64,000 bases of DNA from Candidatus Leptofilum proximum (GTDB lineage Bacteria > Chloroflexota > Anaerolineae > Promineifilales > Promineifilaceae), in the NCBI GenBank assembly GCA_016710325.1, contig JADJXK010000002.1, positions 2,666,001 to 2,730,000 of the forward strand, written 5' to 3'. Position numbers and translations under genes: made by a program. Positions within the stretch are counted from its first letter, which is position 1, and every line of letters starts with the position of its first letter. This document shows, piece after piece, positions 24,116-34,562 of the stretch. The notes under the pieces were generated by a model. It was not told where the DNA came from. It did not search any database and was given only the letters and a program-made list of their open reading frames with translations.

Positions 24116-27100
24116 CTAGGCGATAGGAATCATTTCATGTTGCTTAAACGATTTACTCTGAAATGGAAGAGTGGCCAGGAATTTATTTCGCACGGCCGTT
24201 GGCTCAACAATGTTCTCAACAACAAATTTTCTGTTATCAAACTTTGAAATAATCTCGGGTGACAGGGAGTTTTCTATTGTTTCCAAAGAGATGCCTGTAT
24301 AGGCAAAGATTCGGACAAACCAATCTTGCAGAGAGGTTAATACATTTTGCCAGACAACGGTATCAGGGAAAGGACTGCCGGGGATCATTAATACTGCATA
24401 GGCTGGCGTTAGTCGAGATCGGTTTAGCGTCAATGCAAATCCTGTGCTCAAAGCTTGACTCAAATGATTTGCTTTAGCTGGGGTCAATCCATAAAACTCG
24501 ACTAGATCTAGTCTGGTTCCGTCTTCTGCCAGAGCCTGAATTCGGTGATTCTCCATATCAAATGTTAAAGATTTAATTATCGCTGGTCGGGTATCTAATA
24601 TTTTAAAGCTTACATTACCTAGGCCATTCAAAAGCGGTAGTCTGTCACCGATAATAGTTTTGATCGCATCTTGATAATGGGTAGTTAAATATTGCAACCT
24701 AATTAACGATTTTCTGGTCTCATTAAAGCCAGGCAGACTGCTACCTGCCGAAATAACCAGCTGGTACGTTTTGGTGAAATAATCCTCAATAATGGACCTG
24801 AACTGATTTCGGATAATGTATTCTCGCGAAATGGTGTCCACTTCGGAAAATTTCTTAAGTATCTCCAAGGCATCTTGTAAAGGTTTCACATCAAATTTGC
24901 TTAGAAGTTTATTTTCATCAATACAAGCAGTAATGATATTTTGCATTTGCTCCAGAATTTTCGATTGCTCCACTATGGAGTGGCCACGAAGTTGGGAAAC
25001 AAGACCTTTCTCCTCGTCGAGGAGTTTTTCACTCAACGTTTGAGCAACTTTCTCAAAAGCGTCAGCTTTTAAAGTCTGGAATAGGCAGTTTAAATATAAA
25101 TGATAGGGACCGGAAGGCAAGATAATGTCCTCATGTATCAGTAAATCCACCCATTTGTCATCTAACCGTTTAGCTCGTTGTAAACGCTCCTCTTCTTCAC
25201 TAATTAAGGCTTGCCACACTCTCTTCCTAACCGTCATCAATAATTTGTTGTTTGCATCGATTTCATTTTTCATTTCGTCGAGTTGGTTGACAATCTCTTC
25301 GGTCGTTTGAGTAAACTCCTGTCGCATTGGCCATCCTTCTAATTCCTGAAGAAAGGGCGATCTGCGTTTTTGGATAATTGGAGCCGGATTAATGGAGAAT
25401 TGACCTTCTGCCTGGGGAATGAGCACACCATCTTTCACCAATTGGTTAATAGTCTCGTCATATTTATCGAGGGCTACCTGCCTGCGTCCGAATACCCGAA
25501 GCACCTCGTTAGCCAGAGGGTGCTTGTAGAAAGCTGGCCAAACATATTGTTCGGGCAAAAGGTTAGGATAAAGTTTTTCCATTTCTTCCAGTACATCAAC
25601 GGATTTGAGGGGATTTTCATTAAGCAGTTGCACACCTTTGCTGATTTTGACCCAATCTTGATATTCTCGACTGGTGTCGCGGAGCGTGTTTCCTCTGAAT
25701 CCATTGATAATCAATCCGGTTGATATGGCCGGATTTGAGCGAAGTATCAATTTGAATTGATTTACTGCTTCCGAAAAATTTCCTTCTTGGATTGCAGCTT
25801 CACCAAGTTTATAACCAGCTTCACAGTAGGCTTGGGTGTTTTGCTCAATTGGAATTTCCTGCAATATCCTGCCCCGATACTGCCAGGCATCAATGTAGTA
25901 GGTCAAGCCGTAACGAGAATCGAGTAACACCATAAAATCTTTATCAGATGTGAAGAAATAAGGTGTTACTTTTATTCTTTCTCCGGCTGTCATTTCCACA
26001 TTGAAAAACACGTTGTCTGCTTGCAAGGGATCCATTCGTATCCCTCGGTCACGTAGTAGAGTATGGATGTGGCCCCAAACATTCTCTCGCTGATCCTGAG
26101 ACCATGCCTGGTATATTTCTCTATGTGCCTTGTCAGCTAAAAATACTGGCGGCCAGCCACGCAAAAAAGCATCGATTAAACTTCCTTGAGTGATCTGCTC
26201 CAAACGAGATTGCATTTCAGGGGTTGGGTTTTCAAATTTTTCCAGCAACCTATCCATGCGTCCAATCCACTCTTTATCGTGGGCAATCATAATAGGGCTA
26301 TTCCACTCAATAAGGTGTTGCAAACTGACAAAGAACCTTTCGCCAGTATGCGTTTCTGTGGCATCCTGATAAGAGCGACTGCCCGTGATAACCTTGTCAG
26401 GTGTCGTGATTTTTTGAATGGCCCTTTCCCATGCATCATGATCTGAACCAAGTCTTCTGGCCACATACTTAAAAGAACTATCCCCATAATTAAAGGTGAC
26501 GATAAAATTTCGTAACACTTGCAGTCGACCGTTTAAAAAATCATTTGAAATAACCAGCTGGTCCCCTTTCTCCCACACCGCCAAAAGAGGCGGCGGCTGA
26601 TTAAGAAGTTGGTTAATATAGGTATCGATCAATTTTTGTAAAGTAGTCACTGTAATATTGTTATCGAAGATGAGTTTGAACATGTTAGAGACATTCAAGA
26701 TTAAACCTTCGCGATCCTTTTTTTGCCACTCTTGATAAATGCGTTTACGACGGCGAGCGTCTTCTTCAATTTCGTAACGCATTTCATTTTCTTGGACATC
26801 AACTAACTCCTGGTAATGGGACGTTGCAAACGGTTTCCAATCGAAGGTAAGGGTAAGCTGCTGCACACCTTCTTTATTTAGCGTATAGAAGGGAAGGACG
26901 AGGGCCCGGGTGGTTTTATCCTGGAATGGATACTGTAGGACGGCTAGTTGGGCATGATCAAAGGACTCTTGAATAGATTGGGCAAACTGCTCTTGAATGT
27001 GGTCAAAATGGCCGTTCACATTGTGGATGTTGACAAGGCCGGTGTGCCGTTGCTCCATAGTCATTTGCGCCTTTATCAGTTCATCCAGGTCCTTCTCTCC

Positions 27101-27781
27101 TTCTCCCGCTTCCATGGAAAAAACACCAGGCACAAATAAGGCCTTGTCACCGGGATGCTGAAGCATGATAGTGCTTAGTTTGGCGGAAATTCTTTTACAG
27201 ACAGGGCCATTGGCATGGCCTACCAGGACCACATGATTCAACTTGTCTCCTTCGCTGTAGGCCCATACCGTTACATGGCTGCCGGTGATACGGCCGTCAG
27301 GTTCATGAACGAGATCTTCCAATTGAAAGTTTTCGCTTGACTCAATCGGTCGGACGATAAAGGGATAAAACCAATCCATCACTGTCAATTGTCCATTGAT
27401 AACCATTTCTGCTGCTTCAGCCGGCATATCGTAAACATCGGCTAGGGCTTGCAAGGCAAGGGGGATAAACTCATTCCCATCGGGACGGCGGCAGCGAATA
27501 ACAAGGGCCTTTGCAGCCCGATCCCGCTGCTCTTCTTCTTTTACCATCAAACGTGGGAGAAACTCAGGCAGGTTCTCAGTCGTAATGGTATCAGCTAAAA
27601 ATTCAAAGGGAGCATAGGTGTTGATAGTCTTGAAAACGAGATCGTAAGTTTGCGAGTTTTTTTCAAGGGCCCTCTTTAGCAATTCAAGTGCGGCAAAAAA
27701 CCCTTCTTGTTCACGGGTTTTGTCAATTGCCAGGGCTGACTTTAATTCTGAATAGGGGTGGTCGTTAGGTCTGGTTGTCAT
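24116..27781 (-). CDS. Large 1221-residue protein of unknown function
   Basis: This soluble protein has no signal peptide and no membrane segment. The first 450 residues mix helices and strands (e.g. VTVWAYSEGDKLNHVVLVGHANG). Around residue 660 there is a TPR-like pair (CEAGYKLGEAAIQEGNFSEAVNQFKLIL). Residues about 830-1050 are strongly helical and charged, probably coiled-coil, and the last 150 residues form a separate domain. No Walker, protease or nuclease motif was seen. Its ATG overlaps the TGA of the upstream membrane-protein gene (TGATG), so translation is coupled. It is the last gene of the four-gene minus-strand unit beginning at 32625. Confidence 0.7.
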   Translation of the reverse strand: MTTRPNDHPYSELKSALAIDKTREQEGFFAALELLKRALEKNSQTYDLVFKTINTYAPFEFLADTITTENLPEFLPRLMVKEEEQRDRAAKALVIRCRRPDGNEFIPLALQALADVYDMPAEAAEMVINGQLTVMDWFYPFIVRPIESSENFQLEDLVHEPDGRITGSHVTVWAYSEGDKLNHVVLVGHANGPVCKRISAKLSTIMLQHPGDKALFVPGVFSMEAGEGEKDLDELIKAQMTMEQRHTGLVNIHNVNGHFDHIQEQFAQSIQESFDHAQLAVLQYPFQDKTTRALVLPFYTLNKEGVQQLTLTFDWKPFATSHYQELVDVQENEMRYEIEEDARRRKRIYQEWQKKDREGLILNVSNMFKLIFDNNITVTTLQKLIDTYINQLLNQPPPLLAVWEKGDQLVISNDFLNGRLQVLRNFIVTFNYGDSSFKYVARRLGSDHDAWERAIQKITTPDKVITGSRSYQDATETHTGERFFVSLQHLIEWNSPIMIAHDKEWIGRMDRLLEKFENPTPEMQSRLEQITQGSLIDAFLRGWPPVFLADKAHREIYQAWSQDQRENVWGHIHTLLRDRGIRMDPLQADNVFFNVEMTAGERIKVTPYFFTSDKDFMVLLDSRYGLTYYIDAWQYRGRILQEIPIEQNTQAYCEAGYKLGEAAIQEGNFSEAVNQFKLILRSNPAISTGLIINGFRGNTLRDTSREYQDWVKISKGVQLLNENPLKSVDVLEEMEKLYPNLLPEQYVWPAFYKHPLANEVLRVFGRRQVALDKYDETINQLVKDGVLIPQAEGQFSINPAPIIQKRRSPFLQELEGWPMRQEFTQTTEEIVNQLDEMKNEIDANNKLLMTVRKRVWQALISEEEERLQRAKRLDDKWVDLLIHEDIILPSGPYHLYLNCLFQTLKADAFEKVAQTLSEKLLDEEKGLVSQLRGHSIVEQSKILEQMQNIITACIDENKLLSKFDVKPLQDALEILKKFSEVDTISREYIIRNQFRSIIEDYFTKTYQLVISAGSSLPGFNETRKSLIRLQYLTTHYQDAIKTIIGDRLPLLNGLGNVSFKILDTRPAIIKSLTFDMENHRIQALAEDGTRLDLVEFYGLTPAKANHLSQALSTGFALTLNRSRLTPAYAVLMIPGSPFPDTVVWQNVLTSLQDWFVRIFAYTGISLETIENSLSPEIISKFDNRKFVVENIVEPTAVRNKFLATLPFQSKSFKQHEMIPIA

Positions 27782-30051
27782 CAGATTTCCTTTTCATTCA
27801 AAGCGAGCACGTGCTCGAGTAAATAGACACATTGAACTGAATGTTCTACGTTGTGTCCTAACAGCCAGGCTTCCATAATAGGCAAGAGGGGGGAGTCAGG
27901 TTGGGCCATCGCCAAGCGCAACCCGGTACTTGACCATTGAGTGCGGCTCGTTTTGAATTTTGTGGCTAACAACTCCGGGTTGAATAGGGCCAAGGCGATT
28001 AAAGATATTGCCGCCAATGTATCTGGTTCTCTTGGGCAAGTGGCTTCCAGTTGGATCCAAAGTTGCTCCGATTTCTCTGCCTGGTGACGGCCATATCCCA
28101 CCAGGACAGCCATAGCCACCGTAAAAGCATGTTCGTCTTTAAGCTCTAGGATCGAATTTACGTATTTGGGAGATGATTGGTTGACAGCCCATTCTACTTC
28201 TGGAATGATAAGCGCGTTGTCAAAATTGGCTAGATGTGCCAAGGCCTGACGACGTTGTCCAGACGTGCCGCTGCGGAACACCAGGCGTTCTATCTCAATG
28301 ATCTCCGGTCGCCATTCTGGTCTGTCCATATAAAGTTGCCTAAGGGTATCGTAACCGGTTTCCTGTACTCGTGGGATTGAACTTTTTAGCATATTTTCAA
28401 GCTTGCTTATTTGATTTCGTTCTGCTACCTGCACCAGGAGTGTCGAAGCCTGGTTACTGGTAATTTGGACGAGCGTTTCGGCTACCTCTTGGCTTACTTG
28501 GGAAACGGAATGATAGACGGTGTTGGCTAAGAGCAGCGGCAGACCGTTGTCAACCTGTTCAGTTTCCAAATTTTGGTTAAGCATCTGTCCGACCTTAACT
28601 AAGAATGCCAGCTGGTTTTTTCTCTCCTTATTTTCTTCCTTAACCAGAATTTGTCTGATCGCCTCTAATAAGGCCGGATCTTTAGCAAATATGGCCGTTG
28701 ACCAGGTCGCTACCTGAATGCTTGCCTTCAAAAGGGGTTCGACGGCTGCATCGTCTATCCGACTGACAGCTGTAAGTGCCGCAGCGCCATCAACAGGATT
28801 ACGTTTCAATACCTGTTCTTGTAACCAAATCACGATCTCCCGCTGACTGCTGGGCTTGGCCTTCCTGCTGAAATAAACTAGAAATTCAACACCCTCTTGG
28901 TAATCATTTCTTATGGCCTCTTGCAAATAATGGAACATTGGATCAACATTACCACGCTCAAATAAAATCTTACAGGGTTCGAAACCTGCCCTTTTATCAA
29001 TGAGCATTAACTGATTCAGATATGTCGGCACTGTCGCCACCGGTGCTTGAGTCATCATTGACTGCAATAATGAAATTACACCTTTTTTCAGGGCATTGTC
29101 GGACTCTTTCGCGACTCTGGTAAGCATCGTTAAACTATGTTGTCCCAAAGGAAGATTCTGGTTCGCAATGATTACCTGCCAACCGTTCAACGTATTTAAC
29201 GATACCTGGCCTTGCAGAATAGACGAGTTCCGGAAAGAAGCGTTTAAATAACGCAGATTTAGATTGGGTAGCTTTTTTACATCTGGTTGCGAGAGGAACT
29301 GGCTGAGGTGATGCATGAATCGATTTCGTTTAATATCGGCAGACCAGGCGGCCACTTTCGGTTCCAACCAGAGTTGATCAGCTTGCCAGTTTCGGGCCCA
29401 CATAATGGCTGGTAAAGAAACCAAGGCTAGGAACGATGATAGACAAACCATCCGAAAAAGGGTGGCAGATTCATTCATATTGTTAGCTAGAATAATTGGC
29501 TGAATCCAGATACTGGTTAAGATGAGAGAAAAAATGCTTAAACGTCCTGCACTGGCAATTTCTTCAATTGGAGCAAACAGTGCCAAAATGAAAAGGGGCA
29601 CCATGACCAAGATTGTTAGCTGCCAGATTAAAAAAGGATTGGCTTGAAATATCTCCTGTCGTTCTAAAACAACAGCGAAGGTGACCAAAATAAAGGAAAA
29701 AGGCCACAATAATGTGGGTATATGTAAGGATAAGGAAATATAGCCAACCCCAATCCCCAATATAAAACCCATCAGGGCATATAAACCTAACTCATTAAGG
29801 GTGAACTGACCCGTAACCAAGACGCCCAGGAAGAAAGCTATCGTTGTGAAACCAGCAAGGCTAGTAGAGAAAAATAGGTTTTCTTGTCCTAACCTCATGC
29901 TAATTACTAATTCTAAAAGGCTTACAATGAGGACAGAGGTAACTATCAGGAGAACATCACCAATGAATAGGGGTGTGGGCGACCGCCAGCTGCTAAAACC
30001 GATCGCAAATACGGCCCCTGTTAATCCTAGATACAATAGGTTTTTCAACAT
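27781..30051 (-). CDS. Polytopic membrane protein with helical-repeat C-terminus
   Basis: This protein has about 756 residues from ATG 30051. Residues about 5-230 hold eight or so hydrophobic segments (e.g. NLLYLGLTGAVFAIGF, LLIVTSVLIVSLLELVI). Residues from about 260 on are soluble and alpha-helical with HEAT/Armadillo-like spacing (GVISLLQSMMTQAPVATVPTYL, ISKLENMLKSSIPRVQETGYDTLRQL). This suggests a scaffold that docks a cytoplasmic partner at the membrane. The stop overlaps the start of the 1221-residue gene. No enzyme motif is seen. Confidence 0.65.
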   Translation of the reverse strand: MLKNLLYLGLTGAVFAIGFSSWRSPTPLFIGDVLLIVTSVLIVSLLELVISMRLGQENLFFSTSLAGFTTIAFFLGVLVTGQFTLNELGLYALMGFILGIGVGYISLSLHIPTLLWPFSFILVTFAVVLERQEIFQANPFLIWQLTILVMVPLFILALFAPIEEIASAGRLSIFSLILTSIWIQPIILANNMNESATLFRMVCLSSFLALVSLPAIMWARNWQADQLWLEPKVAAWSADIKRNRFMHHLSQFLSQPDVKKLPNLNLRYLNASFRNSSILQGQVSLNTLNGWQVIIANQNLPLGQHSLTMLTRVAKESDNALKKGVISLLQSMMTQAPVATVPTYLNQLMLIDKRAGFEPCKILFERGNVDPMFHYLQEAIRNDYQEGVEFLVYFSRKAKPSSQREIVIWLQEQVLKRNPVDGAAALTAVSRIDDAAVEPLLKASIQVATWSTAIFAKDPALLEAIRQILVKEENKERKNQLAFLVKVGQMLNQNLETEQVDNGLPLLLANTVYHSVSQVSQEVAETLVQITSNQASTLLVQVAERNQISKLENMLKSSIPRVQETGYDTLRQLYMDRPEWRPEIIEIERLVFRSGTSGQRRQALAHLANFDNALIIPEVEWAVNQSSPKYVNSILELKDEHAFTVAMAVLVGYGRHQAEKSEQLWIQLEATCPREPDTLAAISLIALALFNPELLATKFKTSRTQWSSTGLRLAMAQPDSPLLPIMEAWLLGHNVEHSVQCVYLLEHVLALNEKEI

Positions 30052-30236
30052 GGGTTCATCTTCTTTAGAAGGAGAGCTTTTCAAAATAACGTTGGCTCAC
30101 ATTCCTGAGAATAGGTCTTACTTTTACAATAGTCCCGAAGCTGTTTGCCCAAGGATTTATTTTATTCAGTTATTGTGGTTCAGGTTTAGAAAAAGGCATT
30201 AAAGCTGCAATTCATGGAACATCGCGTGGCGTCAAT
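30052..30236. other. Gap inside the four-gene unit
   Basis: 185 bp with no gene. It is AT-rich, and no clear promoter or terminator was identified. Confidence 0.4.
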
Positions 30237-30914
30237 CTAACTACTGACGATTTTCGATAGTAATGCAGCCTGGAACGACGGAATGTTATGCTCAAAACGA
30301 GCCGATAAAGTAACAGGTGTGCTGCCCGGAGCCAACAATAGTGACTCCATTACGGCCGTATCTATCAGTTCTCCTACCGAGTGTTGCAACGTGCCGCCCT
30401 CTCGCTGGGCATCTTCGATCTGTTCCATAGTGACATTAGCATTGGCCGGTCTATCATAAGGCATTAATTCAATGGCCCATTCCATCAAGACTGCATTTTG
30501 TTCAACTTCATCTTCGGTAGCCGCAACCTGCAGTAATTTATTAGTACCTTCAGCCCCTAATTGATCAGCTAATGGATTTTCGCCGTGCTGATTGACCTGA
30601 TTCATCAGCAAATCCTCTATGAGGTCTATATTGTCCACCTGAAGTAAATTGCCGACAACGTGTGCCTGCCCCAAAGCAGTGGGAGCTGTATGATACAATC
30701 CCTCTATAAATTCTCGCGTCTCCCGGCCATAGGTTGGATGATTGAGCCCTTTCGCGCCAGCTTGCGTGATGGCATCAAGTTGTGTGAAGCTAAGCGACTG
30801 GCCTGCTTGTAAATCGGTGATGACTTGGTTGGCAACATCGATTTCAGACTGGAGCCACAAATCAGTATTAAATGGAACAGAGTCTATACTGCCAGAATAT
30901 TCTTTAGCACCCAT
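30237..30914 (-). CDS. 225-residue protein of unknown function
   Basis: This is an acidic, mostly helical, soluble protein. ATG at 30914 follows GGAGGT by 6 nt. It contains SLSFTQLDAITQAGAKGLN, YGRETREFIEGLYHTAPTAL and NLLQVDNIDLIEDLLMNQ, with no known motif. It starts 22 nt after the stop of the TPR gene, so the two are in one operon. Confidence 0.6.
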   Translation of the reverse strand: MGAKEYSGSIDSVPFNTDLWLQSEIDVANQVITDLQAGQSLSFTQLDAITQAGAKGLNHPTYGRETREFIEGLYHTAPTALGQAHVVGNLLQVDNIDLIEDLLMNQVNQHGENPLADQLGAEGTNKLLQVAATEDEVEQNAVLMEWAIELMPYDRPANANVTMEQIEDAQREGGTLQHSVGELIDTAVMESLLLAPGSTPVTLSARFEHNIPSFQAALLSKIVSS

Positions 30915-30936
30915 TTCATACCTCCATGAATATTTT

Positions 30937-32625
30937 CTAATTGTCTAACTGTTGGATCGTTAACCGGACCACCTCGGCATCAGGCGAATTGATCATTTCC
31001 AACAAGGTCAAAGCCTCCGTCCAATAAGCCTTAACCTCTGAAATATTGCCGCTTTCGTTCTCAACTAGCCCAAGTCCGATGTAAGCTTGAGCCTGACCAT
31101 ACAGTGACCCTACCGCTCGAAATCTGGCCAGAGCTTCGTTAAAAGCCCGGCGGGCTTGTTGACCGTCAGAAGGAGAACGCTTGAGATGAAGTAATCCTAG
31201 GCGGATATATTGTCTGGCTGCATCTTCCTTTAATTGGTATTCTTCATCGATGCGCAGAGCTTCTGAAAATGCTTGGGCGGCATCATCATATGCTTCCTGC
31301 CCATAGTACACGAGGCCTAGATTACCCAGCATCAGAGCCTCACCTTCTGGATATTGATTCTCTCGGCTTAGAGCAAGAGCCTGGTTATAAAATTCTGCGG
31401 CTTCAGCGAATTGATTTTGTCGTAAAGCAATGTTGCCAAAGCGGCCCAAAGATATAATTTCTACCGTCTTGTCTTCTAAACCCTGGCTCATATTCCAGGC
31501 TTGTTCATAATAATCTTGAGCCTGAGCAAACTGCCCACCTAACTCTAAAACGAGTCCCAAATTCCCCAGCAAGGCTGATCGACTGGATTTGTCGTCTGCA
31601 GCCGTTAAGGCCAAGGCCGCTTCAAAATCAGCCTGGGCTGCCGGTAGGTTACCAATCGCCAGTTGAACACCCCCCCGTTGAGCCAGCGCCTGACGAAAAG
31701 AAGGATCCAGTTCGAGCGCTTGACTCAGGTCTGTCAAAGCGGCCGGATAAGCTTCCTGAAGGGTATATAGATATCCCCGCCAGTAGAATGCCTGGGGCAA
31801 TGTACTCTGGCATTCACTACTGCTTGTAGACAATTGTTGAATCGCTTGGGACAAGAACGGTTCTGCCTCCTCGTATTGCAGATTGATAAGTTGGGTGATG
31901 CCCAGAAGCAGGGCCGATACAGACATTGCTTGCTGCGACATCGCTTCCAGCAGGCAGGCTTTTGAAGAATCACTGATCTCTGCTTGGTTAGATTTGAGAG
32001 CTGAAAACGGCAGCAGAGTGGCTGATTGTTGAATATCTATCTGGGGCACAGCGGGCATTATTTCAATGAAGGTTCGTATCCCCTGTATGTCATCAAATTC
32101 CCCCCAGATAATCAATGTTGCCTTGTAAGCATCCCCAACGGCCCGTGCTTCTCGGGCTGACGTGATAGGTGTTGGCCACTGCTCTAGTCGAGTTTCAAGA
32201 CCATTTTGTTGCAGTTGATTCAGACCTAACTGTAGCTCGTCTCGAATGTACCTTTCTGGGAATATGGCCAAATCTTTCGATTCGCCTGCAAAGGGGGCCA
32301 GAATGACGAGCAATTCCGAATTAGCGGCGGGAGAGAAAATGGCTGTTGGAGCTAAAATAGGGTTGGTAGCCGGAGACTCAGTTGCCCTTTCATCGGAAAA
32401 ACCAGTGACCATCCATATCAAAAGCAAAGCGGCTGCGACAATGATCACAGTCAAGGCGATGATGAACGAGCCAGAAATATTCGTTGTATGGCCATGGGTG
32501 GAATGATCATCGATATTGATGTCACCGCCGGCAATATTCTTAGCTTTTACCTTGCCGCCAACAGCTGCCCCAGGTCCGACATCCCTGCCTACTTCTATCG
32601 ATTTCGGTTCCACGTCTTCCGGCAT
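30937..32625 (-). CDS. TPR membrane protein with VGxGAAxG-NIAGxDI motif
   Basis: This protein has 562 residues. The N-terminus carries IEVGRDVGPGAAVGGKVKAK and NIAGGDINIDD, matching the protein at 22211-22750. A membrane segment at about residues 51-73 (IIALTVIIVAAALLLIWMV) follows. Residues about 100-210 resemble the TolB-N/CHASE2-like strand-helix region ahead of TPR proteins (LLVILAPFAGESKDLAIFPE). Residues about 260-540 hold six to seven TPRs (YWRGYLYTLQEAYPAALTDL, LGNLGLVYYGQEAYDDAAQAF). It probably anchors a protein assembly at the membrane. It is the first gene of the unit running to 24116. Confidence 0.7.
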   Translation of the reverse strand: MPEDVEPKSIEVGRDVGPGAAVGGKVKAKNIAGGDINIDDHSTHGHTTNISGSFIIALTVIIVAAALLLIWMVTGFSDERATESPATNPILAPTAIFSPAANSELLVILAPFAGESKDLAIFPERYIRDELQLGLNQLQQNGLETRLEQWPTPITSAREARAVGDAYKATLIIWGEFDDIQGIRTFIEIMPAVPQIDIQQSATLLPFSALKSNQAEISDSSKACLLEAMSQQAMSVSALLLGITQLINLQYEEAEPFLSQAIQQLSTSSSECQSTLPQAFYWRGYLYTLQEAYPAALTDLSQALELDPSFRQALAQRGGVQLAIGNLPAAQADFEAALALTAADDKSSRSALLGNLGLVLELGGQFAQAQDYYEQAWNMSQGLEDKTVEIISLGRFGNIALRQNQFAEAAEFYNQALALSRENQYPEGEALMLGNLGLVYYGQEAYDDAAQAFSEALRIDEEYQLKEDAARQYIRLGLLHLKRSPSDGQQARRAFNEALARFRAVGSLYGQAQAYIGLGLVENESGNISEVKAYWTEALTLLEMINSPDAEVVRLTIQQLDN

Positions 32626-33093
32626 CTTGAGTTGAATCCCGTGACAAAAAAGTAAAACGCTGCAAGGCTTTTGAGGAAATTGACATCAATTTTCCTAGCA
32701 TAAACGATCTTAGTAAGAAACTCAAGATTAGACGCATTAGCCAAGTATAAAAAGTTGGACGAAAGGAATTGGAAAAATCTAAATGCGTCCTTTACTGATC
32801 ATGTATCGCTATAGAATTAGCTGGACATGAAGTATAGGCACTTTGTCGAAAAACATTTTTTCAACAAAGCGAGACATGGCTCCAGAGCAATTTTTGTGTA
32901 GCTGCTGCAAAATAATCATTAACGAACTTTCATACAAAAGGTCGCCTCCGGTGTAGCACTACCATTGTTCTATGAAGAGGTGCGATATTCTGCCACAACT
33001 AGCAGACAAAGTTTGAGGGACACCCCATAATTCCTTAGAATCCATTGTTAGTTAAATCTGAGTTATTCTCATGTCCATTTTTCCGGTCTCACG
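32626..33093. other. Intergenic stretch with repeat B copy 3
   Basis: It separates the NIAG-motif unit from the sigma-54 unit. Repeat B copy 3 covers 32889-33075. No sigma-54 consensus was found upstream of 32625. Confidence 0.5.
32889..33075 (+). repeat. Repeat B, copy 3 (long form)
   Basis: About 187 bp, similar over its whole length to copy 4 at 49708-49905. Both share the first 95 bp core and then GAAGRGGTGCGATATTCTGCC, CATTGTT and GAGTTATT blocks. Confidence 0.8.
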
Positions 33094-34485
33094 TCACTTC
33101 TCTGCACATTTGTACAGATTTTGTTGTCGTGTTCTTGCGCGCCAGTTTTGGAGGGTTCGATCTGTTACCCCCAGCTTGCTTGCAGCGCTTTGTAAGTTCC
33201 CATTTTCATGATCAACTGTCATACGAATAGCAGTTTCTTCAACGGTACGGCCAATTTCCTTGAGTTTTAGTCCTGTGGAAAGCGCATGGCCGACAACTTG
33301 TTCGAGAATACCATCACGCCAAGGATCCAAAAAGGGGCTTAAATCTGGGCGTTCATCCTGAGGAATATCACCAACCGTTATTGGCCCTGTCCCAACATGA
33401 CGGGCAATCACTCGCTTGATCAGATTTTTCAAATCGCGCACATTGCCAGGATAGTTGCGAGTAAGAAAATAACATTGAACTCTCTCATCAAGTTTGGGTA
33501 ATTCAGAGTCGGGTAGTGCCTCACTAATAAAATGATTAACCAGGGGAATAATGTCCGCAGTCCGGTTACGCAATGGCGGCATATTTATAGTGCAACTGGC
33601 AATGCGATAATAAAGATCGCGCCGAAATTTCCCCAGCTTTTCCTCTGAAATAAGATCCCGATTTGTGGCGCAAAGTAATCTGAAATCTGATTTAAGCCAG
33701 GTGTTGCTGCCTACTCTTTTGTATGCACGCTCTTGCAAGACACGTAAGAGTTGGATCTGTAAGTTTAACGACAGTTCGCCCACTTCATCTAGAAACAAAG
33801 TCCCCCCATCCGCCGTCGCAAATGCTCCATCACGTGCAGTAACTGCACCAGTAAATGCACCTCTTTCATGTCCAAACAATTCGCTACCAGATAGCTCTGG
33901 AACAATAGTTGTGCAATCAAGAATTACTAAATCTTTACCTTTTCCCTTTAGAGACAATGCGTGAATTAATCTGGCCGCCAACTCTTTACCTGTACCAGTT
34001 TCGCCGGTCAGAAGAACCGGAGCATCAGTAAAGCATGCAACCTCAACAATTCTTCGCAGGACTGACTTCCAAACACGGCTCTGACCAATTAGCTTGTTAC
34101 TAACTAGTGGAGATTCAACTATTTCATCAATGGTACGCCATCGTTTAAGCCGTGCAGCAATTACATCTCCTGGGTCGGGTAAATCATTCCAAAACAAGAC
34201 GTCTGACGCACCAGCATGTAACACTTGCCACACATCATTGTTATCCAGCCTGGTTGTGTCAGGTGCAAGTGCAAGGATACGCTTGGTACCGTTTCTACTC
34301 AAGGTTTGGATAAAGTCGCAAAGTTCATGAGAAATATGTGAAAAGAGGACAATGCCTGGCCCATTAAGGGCATCTGGGACGAACTCATTTTGGACCACAT
34401 TTGCTTTTTCAAGAGATGCTACTACGGTTTTTGGATTCATAACGTGGTCAGAACAAAAAGGATGTATCCAAACTCCCAAGCTCAT
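33094..34485 (-). CDS. Sigma-54-dependent transcription activator (bEBP)
   Basis: This 463-residue protein has an N-terminal receiver-like domain without a clear phospho-acceptor (residues 1-130). The AAA+ domain has Walker A GETGTGKE, the sigma-54 contact loop GAFTGA in HERGAFTGAV, Walker B GGTLFLDEVGEL and the R-finger region RRDLYYRI. The C-terminal Fis-type HTH ends GNLQSAASKLGVTDRTLQNW. It remodels the sigma-54 RNA polymerase closed complex. ATG at 34485 follows GGAGG. It lies next to the sigma-54 gene and downstream of the seven-gene train, whose sigma-54 promoter it most likely drives. Confidence 0.95.
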   Translation of the reverse strand: MSLGVWIHPFCSDHVMNPKTVVASLEKANVVQNEFVPDALNGPGIVLFSHISHELCDFIQTLSRNGTKRILALAPDTTRLDNNDVWQVLHAGASDVLFWNDLPDPGDVIAARLKRWRTIDEIVESPLVSNKLIGQSRVWKSVLRRIVEVACFTDAPVLLTGETGTGKELAARLIHALSLKGKGKDLVILDCTTIVPELSGSELFGHERGAFTGAVTARDGAFATADGGTLFLDEVGELSLNLQIQLLRVLQERAYKRVGSNTWLKSDFRLLCATNRDLISEEKLGKFRRDLYYRIASCTINMPPLRNRTADIIPLVNHFISEALPDSELPKLDERVQCYFLTRNYPGNVRDLKNLIKRVIARHVGTGPITVGDIPQDERPDLSPFLDPWRDGILEQVVGHALSTGLKLKEIGRTVEETAIRMTVDHENGNLQSAASKLGVTDRTLQNWRARTRQQNLYKCAEK

Positions 34486-34562
34486 AATCTTCCTCCATTT
34501 ACGTTGGGCTGATCTGATTCCAATCGTTGGGGATTAGTGTTATGAAAATAAACAATGAAGGG

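Noticed and set aside
32626..33093. A second sigma-54 promoter ahead of the TPR unit
   Set aside because: No GG-N10-GC arrangement close to consensus was found on the minus strand.
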